NCBI GenBank assembly: GCA_009823505.1
Contig: VZQC01006580.1
Coordinates: 150,916-214,915 of the forward strand
Length of the DNA: 64,000 bases
Direction of reading: 5' to 3'
DNA from: Rhizomys pruinosus
Taxonomy: Eukaryota > Chordata > Mammalia > Rodentia > Spalacidae
Below the pieces are notes generated by a model. It saw only the letters and a list, made by a program, of their open reading frames with translations, was not told the DNA's origin and ran no database searches. A program made the position numbers and the translations under genes. Below are positions 1-11,489 of the stretch, one piece after another. The first letter of the stretch is position 1, and every line of letters starts with the position of its first letter.

Positions 1-571
1 GGCATAACATACACATAATATAAAAATAAATAAATAATAAATAGCATACATCAAATTTTCATTTAAATAATTGGCAGTATTTGGAGAACAAAGTGATAAC
101 ATTGCTTTAATGTATTGTTGTTTGATAAACTTTTAAAAAAAATGCAGTGTCACTTCCCGTGAATGTAATGACTAAAATACTAAACGTGGTTCTTCATACT
201 CAGTACTGTTTCAACCTCTAAAGCATTAGGCCTAGAAATGCTGTGTATGCTATTGCTTCACTGCTCTGCCCTGACTCCTTTATATGAAGTCTTTCTATAC
301 CATACTATGTACCATCAAGGACTGGAATCCTTGGCTGTGTAATCCATATTGGAGAGTTGTTCTGACACTCTAAGTTTTAGAAAGCAGTTTATTCTCCTTT
401 TCACAATCAATTTTAGTACCTCCCATATTTTTGGATGAAATGATTCTGCATTTTACTCTAACAAACAGGATTATTGTCTTTCCAGTCAACCTTCTTTGTT
501 TTCAAAGAAGAGTAGAGCACACAAAGAGATCTGAATTATAATACCAAAGATCAGAGTTCTGCTTTGCACAC
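1..571. other. AT-rich intergenic sequence, nothing recognised
   Basis: No open frame of note, no SINE head, no LTR end and no RNA gene could be recognised here. Composition is AT-rich with very few CpG, as expected for old rodent intergenic DNA. Confidence 0.5.
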
Positions 572-584
572 TGAAGATGGGCAA

Positions 585-997
585 AACGGATTTATTTTAG
601 CTTATGGGATAGGGTCTGAGTAGTCCAACAATGGCTGTGCCACACTGAAGAGGCTGAAAATCTGTTGGTTGCTCAGTCCATGAGGCTGGATATCTCAGTA
701 GTCCCAATCTGACAACGAAGACCAGATGGATTCCAGGTGACCTGCTATTCTTCAGTCTATGCTGGAATTTCAGGAGTTGATCAGAACAGCAAGACAAATT
801 TACCAGTGAGAAAGAAGGCAAGCAGCAAAAAATGGAGAAGCTCCCTTCTGCCATGGCCTTTTATACTGTCTGCCATCAGAAGGTAATGCCCACATTTAGG
901 GCAGGTCTTCAGTTCTAATGATCCAATCCAAAGATCTCTTCCTTGTTTTAGTTAATCCCTGATCCAGTCATGTTGAAACCCAGGATTAGCCATCACA
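585..997 (-). mobile_element. MT-like ERVL-MaLR solo LTR, reverse
   Basis: The plus strand ends with CAGGATTAGCCATCACA, the reverse complement of the TGTGATGGCTAATCCTG start typical of this LTR type. The body shares phrases with the LTRs at 1404 and 13567: the polyadenylation-side phrase about commas of ctcagtagtcc, the TATA-like ggccttttatactg and the pyrimidine stretch before it. It lies head-to-head with the forward copy at 1404. Subfamily naming within MT is from memory. Confidence 0.6.
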
Positions 998-1059
998 TTG
1001 ACTAATGTATTTTAATGCAACAGAGTATGAAAATTTCAGTTTTATACTTTGTAATTGCA

Positions 1060-1240
1060 TATTGCAACTAGATTTCTGAAATTTTGTGTGTGATATACAT
1101 GTGCACATAGTAATATGTATATGAGGCTCCGAGAACAAATTTGGGTATGAGCCCACACCTTCCATGTGGTTTTGAGACTGGATCTCTTTTGTTTGCCACT
1201 ATGTACACTGAGTGAGCTGGTCAATGAATTCACCTACTCT
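1060..1240 (-). mobile_element. Old B4/B2-like SINE fragment, reverse
   Basis: A diverged stretch with the order TG-rich tail, catgtgcacat, then a tttgagactggatctcttttg block and a gagctgg block, like the reverse complement of a B4-type composite SINE. No target duplication was found, and divergence is high. Confidence 0.35.
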
Positions 1241-1403
1241 GTACCTCACCCTTTCATCTTTTTGTAGGAGCACTTGGATCTCATATGTGCATTATTGTGC
1301 TGAAATTTTTACATGTGTTCTGACTATTCAATCTGAGGTCCTCACACATGCACAAAAAGTATTTTACATTTGCTTTATTTTTCCCAATTTTGTGGATACA
1401 TAA

Positions 1404-1945
1404 TGTAATGGTTAATCCTGTTAATCCTAGATATCAACTTGATTGCATTAGGGATGAACAAATATGAGAAAGAGATCTTCAGATTGGAAGCTGGATGACC
1501 CACCCTAAATATGGGTGTTACCTTCTGCTGGCAGCCAGTATAAAAAGCCATGGCAGGAGCTTGTCCTTTTTTGCTGCTTGCCTTCTCTCTTACTGGTGAG
1601 TTTGTCTTGCTGCTGTGATCCCAGTGTAGACTGATAACTGGCAGATATCCCAGAATCCATCAGGCCTTCAGCACGGGATTGAAACTACTGAGACATCCAA
1701 CCTTGTGGACAGAGAAACTACCTTGATTCTCAGCCTCTTCCATGAGGCACAGCTATTGTTGGACTACTCAGACTCTATCCTGTTAACAAATAAATAAATC
1801 TGTGTAGATATAGATATAGATGATATAGATATAGATGTTATAGATATAGATAATATAGATATAGATGATATAGATATAGATGATATAGATATAGATATAT
1901 CCATTCTACTGATTTTGTTTCTTTAGAGAACATTAACTAATATGC
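1404..1945 (+). mobile_element. MT-like ERVL-MaLR solo LTR carrying a minisatellite
   Basis: It begins TGTAATGGTTAATCC and includes a TATA-like tataaaaagcc near 1540. It ends in tttctttagagaacattaac, the counterpart of the end of the reverse LTR at 13567. The minisatellite at 1801-1903 sits between the polyadenylation region and the LTR end, so the expansion happened inside the LTR. Confidence 0.6.
1801..1903. repeat. GATATA-type minisatellite
   Basis: Tandem gatatagatatagat-like units of about 15-20 bp with small variants (gttata, taatat). It expands the short TA-rich segment seen at the same place in related LTRs. Confidence 0.9.
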
Positions 1946-2340
1946 ATAGTATCTCATTTTATATACTACTTTAAAAATAATACATGACAAGTTACTGAAA
2001 GTAAAATTAGTTATGAAACAATAAATAAGCTTGGAAAAAATATAACAATGGTTTTGTTATCATATTTAATGTGTAAATTTTCTAAAATATTTACACTCTT
2101 TTCTTTAACATTGAGTGGTTTATTTTCTATATATAACTGCTTTCTAAATGTTTTATTTATCTTTCATATATAATCATAAAGGGATAGTTCTGTTAGTGCT
2201 AAGCAATGATGAAAACCCTGACTTTCTTATAGACTTCTTTGGAAACACCTCAGTAAGGAATAGAGTAGGTACTATGTTACTATTTATAGAAATCATATAT
2301 TGGTAACCTGTTATTGTCAACACTGAAACCATGTGAATGA
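1946..2340. other. AT-rich intergenic sequence, nothing recognised
   Basis: No coding frame or repeat family recognised. Confidence 0.5.
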
Positions 2341-2344
2341 ACAT

Positions 2345-2655
2345 GTTGATTCTTCACTTGATTTTCTGCATGCATGTGTGTATTCATGTAAATTCATGTA
2401 TGGATTGTTATGCATATATATTCATATGTGCATGAAAGTATGTGGAAGTCAAAAGTCAGTATGAACTATGGTCTCTCAAATGTCATCAACTTCATTTTCA
2501 GATGAAAGGACTTTCAGTGGCCCGGACTTTGCCAAGAAGACTAGGGTAGCTGTCTATTAAGCTCTGGAATCTGAAAACCATTGTCACCCCAGTATTTGGA
2601 CTAGACTTATACAAATGTTCACCATCATGCTGTCGCTGTCTTTTTTATGTTCAGG
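2345..2655 (-). mobile_element. Possible B4-type SINE, reverse, heavily diverged
   Basis: The segment starts with catgcatgtgtgtattcatg repeats, followed by a tatgtggaagtcaaaagtcag block, as in the left part of reverse B4 elements. The middle and right parts are only weakly similar. Confidence 0.3.
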
Positions 2656-2879
2656 GGTTCATGATTTTTCTTTTAATTTTATATTACTCTAAAATATGAA
2701 TATATACCTTCTGCCCATGTACATTAATTACCATGCCTGAAAGTAAGTGGTAAGTTAATTCTAGGACTCATTAAGATATCCACATTATGCCAATCCCAAA
2801 GTAATTGTTATACAGTTTTTAATTAAAGCTAATGTGGACAACAGCAATTTATATCACCAATTAACTCAGATGCATTAAC

Positions 2880-3395
2880 GTTTTTATCAGCCTTTAAAAC
2901 AATGTTGTTTAATATATACATATTTACTATTACTAAGTCCTAAAACACCATGTATCCTGTACACAGAGTTTGGGCAAAACTGAATACTTGTTGAACTCAC
3001 GTCAATTAAATATGCACCAATCGAATATACACCCGTGTCCCTCTCCCACCCCTCCCACCCCTCCCACCCTTCCCGAGTCACCATTTCAGTCAGTTTTCTG
3101 ATGCAATTTTCTGTTGTTGTTCTTTTAATATGCATCCCTCTCCACAAGAAATGTTTATAACTGGGTTATTGGTACTAGCATCCACATATGAGAGATACCA
3201 GTTGTCGTTTGTTTTTCTGGGACTGTGTTACTTCACTTAACATGATGTCTTCTAGCTCCATCCATTTACCTGCAAAGTTCATGATGTTGTCTTTCTTTAC
3301 CACTGCATAGGAATTCCAATTGTGTAATGTACCACATTGTTCATCTATCCATCCATCAGTTGTAGGGGCATTAGTGGCCGTTGGTCCACCAGCTC
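2880..3395 (-). mobile_element. LINE-1 3' end, reverse
   Basis: Read on the minus strand it has the end of ORF2 (the block near 3240-3390 matches the LINE-1 at 6300-6470), then a polypurine tract (gggaggggtgggaggggtgg near 3045-3078), then an AT-rich 3' UTR. A polypurine 3' UTR is characteristic of rodent LINE-1. Similarity fades abruptly at about 3395, where the sequence becomes CpG-rich and error-like. Confidence 0.65.
3040..3078. repeat. CCCCTCCCAC tandem repeat in LINE-1 3' UTR
   Basis: Three to four copies of a 10-bp C-rich unit. It is the complement of the LINE-1 polypurine tract. Confidence 0.85.
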
Positions 3396-4724
3396 TTCAG
3401 TTCAGCTTTCTATGTGAACGAGACGTCGCATCTAATAACTCAAATAGGCATGTGGTCTGCTCAATAAATTCATGCCGGCCAAGTGTAAGCACTGAACGTC
3501 TGTCCGCTAGGGAGAATTCAACCCAACAGCGAAGTGGACTAATGCCCTGGCCATCAATAGCCAGGCAGATCATTTAGAAGTACTTTCTAAGGGCTCTCAA
3601 CACCAGTCCATAGATGCTGCTACAAAAGATCTATATTCCAAGCAGCCTCATCACCTAAGTGGTGTTAGTGTTACTAACTGCTATCGCGCCTTCCTTTCGA
3701 CTCTTACAACAACATTCTTATCCATTTGTCACCTTGTTGAAGCTGTCACATTAGTCTATTTTTTTCTTGCATCCTAGCTCCAGTACATGGTTTACTGAGA
3801 CGAAGTTTAGACCGGTTATTCTATTCGCCATTAGTTTGGTTTTTAATTTGCATTATTTTTCGTTGATATATTAATCACTTAATGGTTCGTCTAATAATTA
3901 TCTTCTGTCAATGAATAGTAATGCAACCTAAGGTCAGCCAATCTCTTTTCTTACACAGTTTTTTATTAGCGCATGTATTTTAGGTCCTTAAAAATAAATT
4001 AGTTTATGTTGCTATTCCCATATAGATATAAACGGCAACAAGTAGCAGCTAAAGGCATAAATCTAGCTAATTGGGATGGTTGATCTATAGCAGAGAAATC
4101 TTGTGGCGGCCATATGATATTCCTCAACCCCTCATATTGGTCTTAATATAGACTTAATGCAGCATTCTGGGTTTTTCGTACGCCTTGATCTAACTGCTTG
4201 GAGAGTCAAAATGAAATCTCTTAAAATAACAAATCACTCCCTAATAAATAAATATATCCACATTGGGTGAATAACTTAATGATAGAAGTGATGAAGGTAC
4301 TTAGTTTTGTACAAAAACCTTGCAATACGGCTAACTACTTGGCTATTAAATAAACTAACATCTTGTGACGGGGAAAAGGACTTTAGATAGGTTAATAGTG
4401 CTACCATTTACGGGGATGTTACCAGTATGTAAATCACAAACTTTAAATGGGTGTCGTCAAGAAAAAAATGTAGACTCTGCTAAGGTGGATAGGGATCTTC
4501 ACCTAAAAAGGAGTTGGCGCACTGGGGCAGAAGATGGGACTGCTCTGCTTCTGGAACACTCTGCGGGAAGAACGCGTTTAGACCTGTTGCAGAGTCATGG
4601 CCAGTGCCTCCTCTTTATGGGCATTCCCTTCCCTATACTTGTCAAAAGGTAAAGATCAACCTAAGATTTTCTCTATATCTGTACATCTACGTATGTTCTC
4701 CATATCTATGGCTGCATGCCGTCT
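3396..4724. other. Unassigned, CpG-enriched, error-like stretch
   Basis: Unlike the flanks, this 1.3 kb has many CpG (acgagacgtcgc, atcgcgcc, gacgaag) and no clear repeat identity. Weak LINE-1-like phrases occur (ttttaatttgcattattttt near 3840; compare 6750). The 95-codon frame at 4365-4652 has no recognisable product. The simplest reading is unpolished sequence over a LINE-1. Genuine unique DNA is not excluded. Confidence 0.4.
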
Positions 4725-6153
4725 CTTCAATACAAGAGAACTTTCTTACCCTCCCACAGAAGTATAAGGAATATTGATGATGATGAGGTCATTCTCCAGC
4801 TGTAGATTGGAGCCAGCTGTTATAGAGGTTCTTCTCTTGTAAATCATAAAACTGCCTTCTTTATTGACTAATGGACAGAAACTGTGAAAAGGATTATTCT
4901 CTATTCAGAAACCAAATATAACTAAAGTCTCCTTAAGCTATGCACTTACAAAATATATAATACAGGAGCTCTGACACAACAATGGATTATTCTACCAAGG
5001 AGATGTTGTCCAGGGGATCCAAGCCCCACAAAAGGTAAAGGCCCCTTGCCTCCAAACCGGATACTGCAGGAAGAGAGCGATAAAGCCCTGCTGTTGAAGA
5101 CCTGATATAAACATGGGAAGATGTATGAGACTGCATTTGCATGCACTTGCAGCATACGATGGTCTCTGGAATGCCAGAGAGTGTTACCAAAGCCACTAAA
5201 CCAATAAAGCAAATATAGTTCTTGAGTCAAGCAAGACTCTCCGTCAGCACCAACTACACCCCACCTGCCTAGAATACTGTGCATCAGTACAGCCTATATA
5301 TGTATATCCCAAATCTAATTGGCTATTAGCTCTCTTCCTTTGAGGAAGAACCCATGGCTGATGCCACAAGCTTACATCCTCTAATGGTTAGGAGATGACG
5401 AGACCCTGTCATACTTAACAGAAGAAAATGTAATTTATGGATTAACATACCATCCAAACATCTGTGTCTATACCAAAGTAACCTACCATAACAATTAGTA
5501 CTGTTTAAATACCTATATATCTAATTGCGTGTGCTTCATTAGTAGGATCGAAAGGCTATATATTATACTGTTTAAATACCTATATATCTAATTGCGTGTG
5601 CTTCATTAGTAGGATCAAAAGGTTATGCCTGGACAAACTGTCAGCCTAGGAAAGAAAACAGCCAGAATTGACTAGAGACTAAGACAACAGCTCCAGAGAA
5701 AGTAGACTGTTTTGCTTCTCATCCACCTGTGCCCCTTTTCTAAGCCTAGGGAACAATCTGCAGAAGAGGGACACGGTAGAATGTAAGGGCTACAATTGGG
5801 GTGAATGGTGAAACTACAACAATATAGACTGGATACACATTTGATCAACTTGATTAAACATACAAGCCCCCCCCTGCTGGACGGTGGGACCCATGAGCTG
5901 TGTGGGTTTGGACACAACTGATTGCAAATTGATTTTACATGAAGTATGCTTGTACTCACAAATTATCACTTATAGTTAAAAAAATGAAAACAAAACAAAA
6001 CAAATAAGCAGAGAAAGATGCAGAAAATTTACGGCAGAATGCATGATCTGGGATGGGTAGGGGTGGGGTGGGGGGAAGGGAAAGGGATATATGACTGAAC
6101 TGAAATGGAAAATGATGTATGAAATACACAAAGCATCAATAAAAAAAGATATT
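4725..6153 (+). mobile_element. R element copy 1, sense order, 5'-truncated
   Basis: R is an unrecognised non-coding retro-element with at least seven copies here. This copy keeps what I infer to be the sense order. The 5' part (4725-5230) contains ggagatgttgtccaggggatcc. The middle (about 5300-5640) contains the block ending at a 67-bp tandem duplication. The 3' part has a polypurine run near 6058-6085 and ends gatgtatgaaatacacaaagcatcaataaaa. No long frame spans it. The left edge abuts the error-like stretch, so no target duplication could be defined. Confidence 0.7.
5501..5634. repeat. 67-bp tandem duplication inside R
   Basis: Two units starting ctgtttaaatacctatata at 5501 and 5568, with only a few differences. 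The R copy at 37.4 kb also has two units (38385 and 38451). The R copies at 18.0 and 23.1 kb have one, so the duplication separates two R subfamilies. Confidence 0.85.
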
Positions 6154-6159
6154 CACATT

Positions 6160-7290
6160 ATAACATCAGAGTTGCTTTCAGATAGAAAGAATTATAACAG
6201 TAACATTGCTGAGCTTTTCTTTCAATTGGGAGAATTGGTACTAGCATCCATAAATGTGGGAAATCATTCCCCATTTGTCTTGTTTTGTTTACTTTATGTG
6301 GGGGTGGGGGGGATGTGTTACTTCATGTAGCATAATGGCTTTGAATTCCATCCATTTACCTGCAAATCTCATGATGTCATCTTTCTTTACCACTGCATAG
6401 AACTCCATTGTGTAGATGTGCCACATTATTGTTATTCAGTTATTAGTTGAGGGGCATTTGGGTTGGTTTCAACTCTTGCTATTGTGAAAAGAGCTGCCAT
6501 AAACATAGATGTGCATGTATCTTTGCAGTAGGATGAGTCTTGTGGGTATACACCCAGAAGTGGTATGGCTGGGTCAGGTGGTAGGTTCATTTTTAGTCTT
6601 TTATGAGTTCTCCACACTGCTTTTCACAGTGGTTGTATGAGTTTACATTCCCACCAGCAGTGGATGAGTGTTCCTCTTTCCCCAAAACCTCTTCATTCTT
6701 CATCTTAGCCTGGTGTATCTGAGTGAGATGATATCTTATACTGGTTTTAATTTGCATTTCCTTAATTATTAAAGATGTTGAATACTTTTTAGGATATTTC
6801 TCAGCCATCTTTACTTCCTCATTGGTGAAGTCTCTGTTCAGCTCTTTACACCAAATTTGAGTGAGGCATTTGTTTTCTTCTTTGTTTTTGAGTAGTTCAT
6901 ATATTCTGGATGTTAATCCTCTGTCAGATATATCACTGGTAAAGAATTCCTCCCACTCTGTGGGTTTTCTCTTCACTTCCTTGATTGTTTCTTTCACTGT
7001 ACAGAAGCTTTTGAGTTTGATGAGGTCCCATTTGTCAACTGTTGACCTTATTTTCTGCTCAACTGCTGTCTGATTTAGAAAGTCTTTTCTTATTCCTATT
7101 CCTATGCCTATGTCTTGTAAGTTGTTGCCAAATTTTTCTTCTATCACCTTCAGGGGTTCGGGTTTCACACTGAGATCTTTGATCAAGTTGGAGTTGATTT
7201 TTGTACAGAGTGAGAAGTAGTGTTTAATTTTGTTCTAAAAATGGTGATCCAGTTTTGCCAGCACCATTTGCTGAGGATGCGGCAGAACAA
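6160..7290 (-). mobile_element. LINE-1, 5'-truncated, reverse
   Basis: On the minus strand this is the last part of ORF2 followed by a short 3' UTR. It ends next to the A-tail of R copy 1. The same 3' block (ttggtactagcatcc to gaggggcatt) also occurs about 3.06 kb to the left at 3160-3370 in the same orientation. Confidence 0.85.
6432..7186 (-). pseudogene. LINE-1 ORF2 C-terminal remnant
   Basis: Codons 6593-7186 read as a 197-residue open frame with the ORF2 C-terminal signatures [12 protein letters not shown] and KRKPTEWEEFF. After one frame change the protein continues to 6432 with [20 protein letters not shown], the usual ORF2 C-terminal block. The endonuclease and reverse-transcriptase domains are absent, so it is not functional. 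A short tandem of attcct (minus-strand IGIGIGI) lies near 7090-7115. Confidence 0.85.
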
Positions 7291-7313
7291 ATAGGTGGAG
7301 TCTTCACTTACTA

Positions 7314-7540
7314 TGTCCTACAGGTGCTCCCTTCATGTCCCCCAGTCCAGTACCCTTGGTGTGTTCCACACAACATGGTGCTGATGGGATCTTAGAGAGT
7401 CCCATACACCAGTGTTCCAGGCGTTTTGAGCCCTTAAACCCTCTGCCTATGTCACCTTGTTGGGAGGAGTCGCTGGATCCAAAGTTCCCCATCTTGTTCA
7501 CTAGGACCATCTGCGTAGGGCTATGGCATCTGCTAGCTCA
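7314..7540 (-). repeat. Terminal-repeat-like block (lower copy)
   Basis: Direct-repeat partner of 9995-10223. Divergence is substantial, so the element is old. Confidence 0.5.
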
Positions 7541-8490
7541 TAGCTAATTTCTTTTCGGCCCTTACAATCTGTATGCACCAACCTCTTCTGCAAGAGTCCC
7601 TGGGCCTGGGGGGCAGGGAGAGAGATAGGATAGTCTAATTTTTCTCTGAGATGAGACATCAAGTTCTCAGGTCTCTTCATGTACCATTTTCAATAGACTG
7701 TTGGCTCATTTCAGAGGTATTTTTTACTACTAATAAAAACACAAATGGAAAAGAAAGCACAAAGATCTAAACAAACACTGATGATCATAACAAACCATGC
7801 TATGGGCACAACATAAATTCTTAGATGGCATTTTAGCATGGGCATCACAGCCCTTTAACAAATAATCGTAATGGTTTTTCTATTTGTGCCTATACCATCC
7901 CATAACTCTAGGGGGCAATCTGGCTTATGTTTTCAGTTTTGAGTTCCTCCCCAGGGAGGGGATCATAAATCCAACTGGCATTTTGTTGGTCGTACAAATG
8001 CCAGACTGTCCCCATTTTTCCAGGGAACACCTTATTTGGCATGTGATAGTTCAACACATGGGGACTGTAGCAGAACATCCGGGACCATTCCTCCCTAAGC
8101 ATCTGCATAGTACTTTCCACCACTATGAAGGCCAATTGTCCAGTAGCAGATTATCCCAATATTATTTGCCTTTCTCATGCTCATAACATGCTAAGTCTTC
8201 AGCAATAGGGTCTTATAATTTGCTTCCTATGGGCATCCAACATCAAAGGCAATATCTTTTTCTTTGGGGGTGTCCAGAGCCTCCTTGGCCAACAGTTCCT
8301 AGGGGAGGGCTATGCAGCCCTGATAATAAGTCTATTTACTAATTGTGCAATTTCGGGGAGCCTTTTATATTTTTATACCATATTGGTTTACGCCTTGGCA
8401 CCAAAAGGTCCAGGTCATTGCAGACATTCCTCAATCATTTGAGTGAATATTGCATATGTCTTATCCAACCATAAAACTCCCAAGGATTCT

Positions 8491-8715
8491 TTTTTTTTAT
8501 GTGCATGAATGTACTGAATGCATGCAGGTTTATGCACCTGTGTCGTGCAATGCTGTAGAGGCCAGAAGAGGGCGTCGGATTCCCCTGGAACTGGAGTTCT
8601 CCTGGAATTGGAGTTACGGACGGTTCTCAGCCACAATGTGGGTGCTGGGGATCGAACCCGGGTCCTCTGCAAGAGCAGTCAGTGCTCTTAACCGCTAGGC
8701 CATCTATCCAGCCCC
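8491..8715 (-). mobile_element. Young B3-like SINE, reverse
   Basis: Complete tRNA-derived head on the minus strand (ggggctggatagatggcc, B-box-like GGTTCGATCCC) and a T-run at the left end. It is flanked by the 8-bp target duplication aggattct (8483-8490 and 8716-8723). It carries the tandem 17-bp repeat that marks the young copies here (8582-8615). It inserted into the older LTR-like unit. Confidence 0.9.
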
Positions 8716-9994
8716 AGGATTCTATAGTTATACTTGGTGCTAGTACCTCTTGGTGAATTTACTTTTCAACTTTGTTTCTTCAGGTGTACTTGTTACATCT
8801 CCATTGGTTCTCACATCTGCAAAACACTAAGACATTAACATTAAATCAAATGGAAACCGTGTCTAACATTGTATGAGAAGATTTTGTCTTTGTGCCAATT
8901 GTTTCAAAAGATCCATGTTGGTTACAATAGCATGGATAAGAGGCATTAACTCTTCAGTATCTGTAATCATTTTCTTGAATCCATTTGGTATGCAGCTGGT
9001 TTTTCCATGCAGCATCTCTGAACTTCTTTGGCTTTGATAGACTCATTGGGCCTGGCTCAAGCTGCCTAGACTTGTACAGGTCCAAGGAGAATTGGTCCTC
9101 CTTTCACTCCTGCTTTACTTGTTGGTTCCCTGGGTCAGGAAGGCCCTGGGCCTGATTCCTTGTTGTAGTAACACCTGTGATGTTTTCATTAACCCCATCT
9201 GGCTTCTTGGGTGTGTGTGGGGGGATCCCTGGTTGGGCAAGCTGCCTCTAACCCTAGTACAACTCTTCTCAGCAGAGAAAGTTGCTCTGTTTAACCTGGA
9301 GGGGTCATTTCCCATTCCCAGGACAGTTTTTATCCTCCATAAGTCTTTTTTGAACTGTTCTTCAGTCTTTAAAGCTTCTAGTGCCTCTTCTATCTAGGAT
9401 AAATCTTTAATAGCAAAGTAAGATCCAGGTCACTTCAGCCATCGCTTGTTGCAATTCTGACCCTAAGTTCACCACTCCCAGGGCTTTCAAAGTTTTCTTT
9501 AGATCACTTAGAAGCAGATGCCCAGCCAGAATTTCCTCCTCTCTTCTTTATCTACCTAAGAGGCTTCACTCTAGTTCTGTACTTTATAATCTGCTGTACA
9601 AAACATATTGCAGCTTCTACACCTGCCAACTCTATGTAGACCATCAGATCCCTCATGCTGAAATTGGCTCTACCTCCTTCTCCAGGTTCACTTTAGTTAC
9701 CAGTCTCTTCTGCTGTAACAGATAGAACCTCATGGCCCTTCGCAAACTTGCCTTGCTCATTCTGAAACCAGTCAGTGGCTCTGTTTATCCTGTCAACTAC
9801 ATCGCTTTTGTCTCAGTATATTTTCCTTCCCTGGAGAGCAGGTTGTGTTCCCTCAGATGCATACTCCTGCAAGCATTTTGGAGGTCCAACCCCTCCTTCT
9901 GCTGCACTCTCAAAGAAGGACTGAGGGATAGAGCCTCTAAGAACTTTGTTTAAGGAACTTTTAATGTTTTATTTTTCCCCTACTAATAGGGGAA

Positions 9995-10223
9995 ATGAAA
10001 GGGTGCTACCTTCACATCCCCCTTACCCCCCATGCACACAGGGTGTTGTTCACAACATGGCACAGGCAGGATCCTAGACAGCCTTGCGTGCTGGAGCTAA
10101 GAGTTCTTAGGAGCCCTTAGTCCCTCCCCCTATGTAAGATAATTGGAAGGGGTCCTTGGATCATTAGCTCTGCCTCTTGTCCAGTAGCACGCTCTGTGTT
10201 GGCGTCTGTTGTCTGCTAGTTGA
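9995..10223 (-). repeat. Terminal-repeat-like block (upper copy)
   Basis: Direct-repeat partner of 7314-7540. In minus orientation this would be the 5' repeat. Confidence 0.5.
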
Positions 10224-10440
10224 CCGCCAGGACCAGTCCACTTAAAGTCTGATTTACCAAGAAAGTCTAATTTATCCCACGATAACAAAGATTCTAAATA
10301 TAAAAAAGAAAGAAAAAGCATCGTATAAGAACTACTTTTCAAGCTACTACCTACAACACATAGGGAGAAAAAAATAATAGTTGAAAGAAAATATTTAAGT
10401 TTTAAACATTCAAGGGATGTGAAAATTTTCTATTTCTCTG
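10224..10440. other. AT-rich spacer, nothing recognised
   Basis: No coding or repeat identity seen. Confidence 0.5.
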
Positions 10441-10444
10441 AAAT

Positions 10445-10636
10445 ATTTATTTTTATTCATGTGTATGAGTGTCTTTCTTGCATGTATGCATGAGCATTAT
10501 GTGTGTGCAGTACCAGCTGAAGGAAAAAGAAGGTGTCAGAATCCTTGGAATTCCAGGGAGCCACTATAGGAGTGCTGAAAATTGAACACTGATGCTCAGC
10601 AAGAGTAATAATTGCTATGCTGATCCATCTTTTAAA
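10445..10636 (-). mobile_element. Old B2/B3-like SINE, reverse
   Basis: Reverse-complement order of TG-rich tail, cagaatccttggaattcc, then a diverged tRNA-like head ending gctgatccatct. It lacks the 17-bp duplication of the young copies. Confidence 0.55.
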
Positions 10637-10639
10637 CTT

Positions 10640-11345
10640 TAAAAATTCAGAGACTGTGGCAAATTTTAAAATATTTGGCAGGTAATTGAATTATATGATT
10701 AATATAAAGGATAAACAATATTGTAATAAGGATAAACAAATACTGAATAAATAAAATATTTTATATTTAATTTCTTAATCAATTGAAAAAGATATTTTTG
10801 GATTCAAATCTATATTACTTATGATAATTTCAAACAAATATACACATTCAAATACATTAGGAATTTTAATACAGCTAGTGAATTATCTCTTTATAAGGAA
10901 ATATTTCACTAAATATTTAACAGTATTTTAACACAATTAAACAGTAGATGAAGTACTATAAAATTGAGCCAAAAGAATTGTAGTTTACAGCACATGGAAT
11001 ATACTCCAAAATATTAAGGGAAATACAAAATGAATCTGGATATATATTTTAAAGGACTCAAAATTCTGTGAAATATTGGTAGCTTTTCTGTCACAAAGAT
11101 TTTACATTTCAGTAGCTTCTTTAGTCAATAAGAAAGCAATTTCACAATTTGGCCTATATGAGGATTTGTATTTAGACAATATGTGTTATAAGGCCATAAA
11201 TACATTGCTTCCTGAAAATAAATTATTGAAAAACTTAGAAGTTCTGTTATAACAATCTTCTTTTCTATACTACATATAAGTTTATTTCTAACAATATTAT
11301 TTTTTGATGCCTCATTGCTCAATTTTACCTTTAAGACCTCTGGTA
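10640..11345. other. AT-rich intergenic sequence, nothing recognised
   Basis: About 700 bp of very AT-rich DNA without frames, repeat heads or RNA genes that I can identify. Confidence 0.5.
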
Positions 11346-11488
11346 GAGCTGGGCATGGTGGCACATGCCTTTAATCCCAGCACTCAGGAGGCAGAGGCAA
11401 ACACATCTCTGTGAGTTCAAGGCCAGCCTAGTCTACAAAGTGAGTTTCAGGCCAACTAGGACTAAAGGCAGACCCTGTCTCAAAAAAG
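11346..11488 (+). mobile_element. B1 SINE, forward
   Basis: Starts gagctgggcatggtggcaca and contains cctttaatcccagcactc and ggcagaggca. It ends in ccctgtctcaaaaaag, the classic 7SL-derived B1 layout. Confidence 0.95.
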
Positions 11489-11489
11489 A

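Larger units (their letters stand above)
7314..10223 (-). mobile_element. Decayed LTR-element-like unit, reverse (class unknown)
   Basis: Two similar blocks, 7314-7540 and 9995-10223, lie in the same orientation about 2.4 kb apart, as in an LTR element. Shared phrases include cttca-atccccc, the caacatgg block and gagccctta..ccct-ccctatgt. Internal frames on the minus strand are short and broken (75 residues at 7908-8135, 66 at 9115-9315) and none gave me a confident retroviral domain. A purine-rich stretch lies beside the lower-coordinate repeat, consistent with minus orientation. I found no convincing primer-binding site. It could be an ERV or another composite. Confidence 0.4.

Noticed and set aside
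3320..3577. 85-codon plus frame starting in the LINE-1 end
   Set aside because: Antisense to LINE-1 and continues into the CpG-rich error-like stretch.
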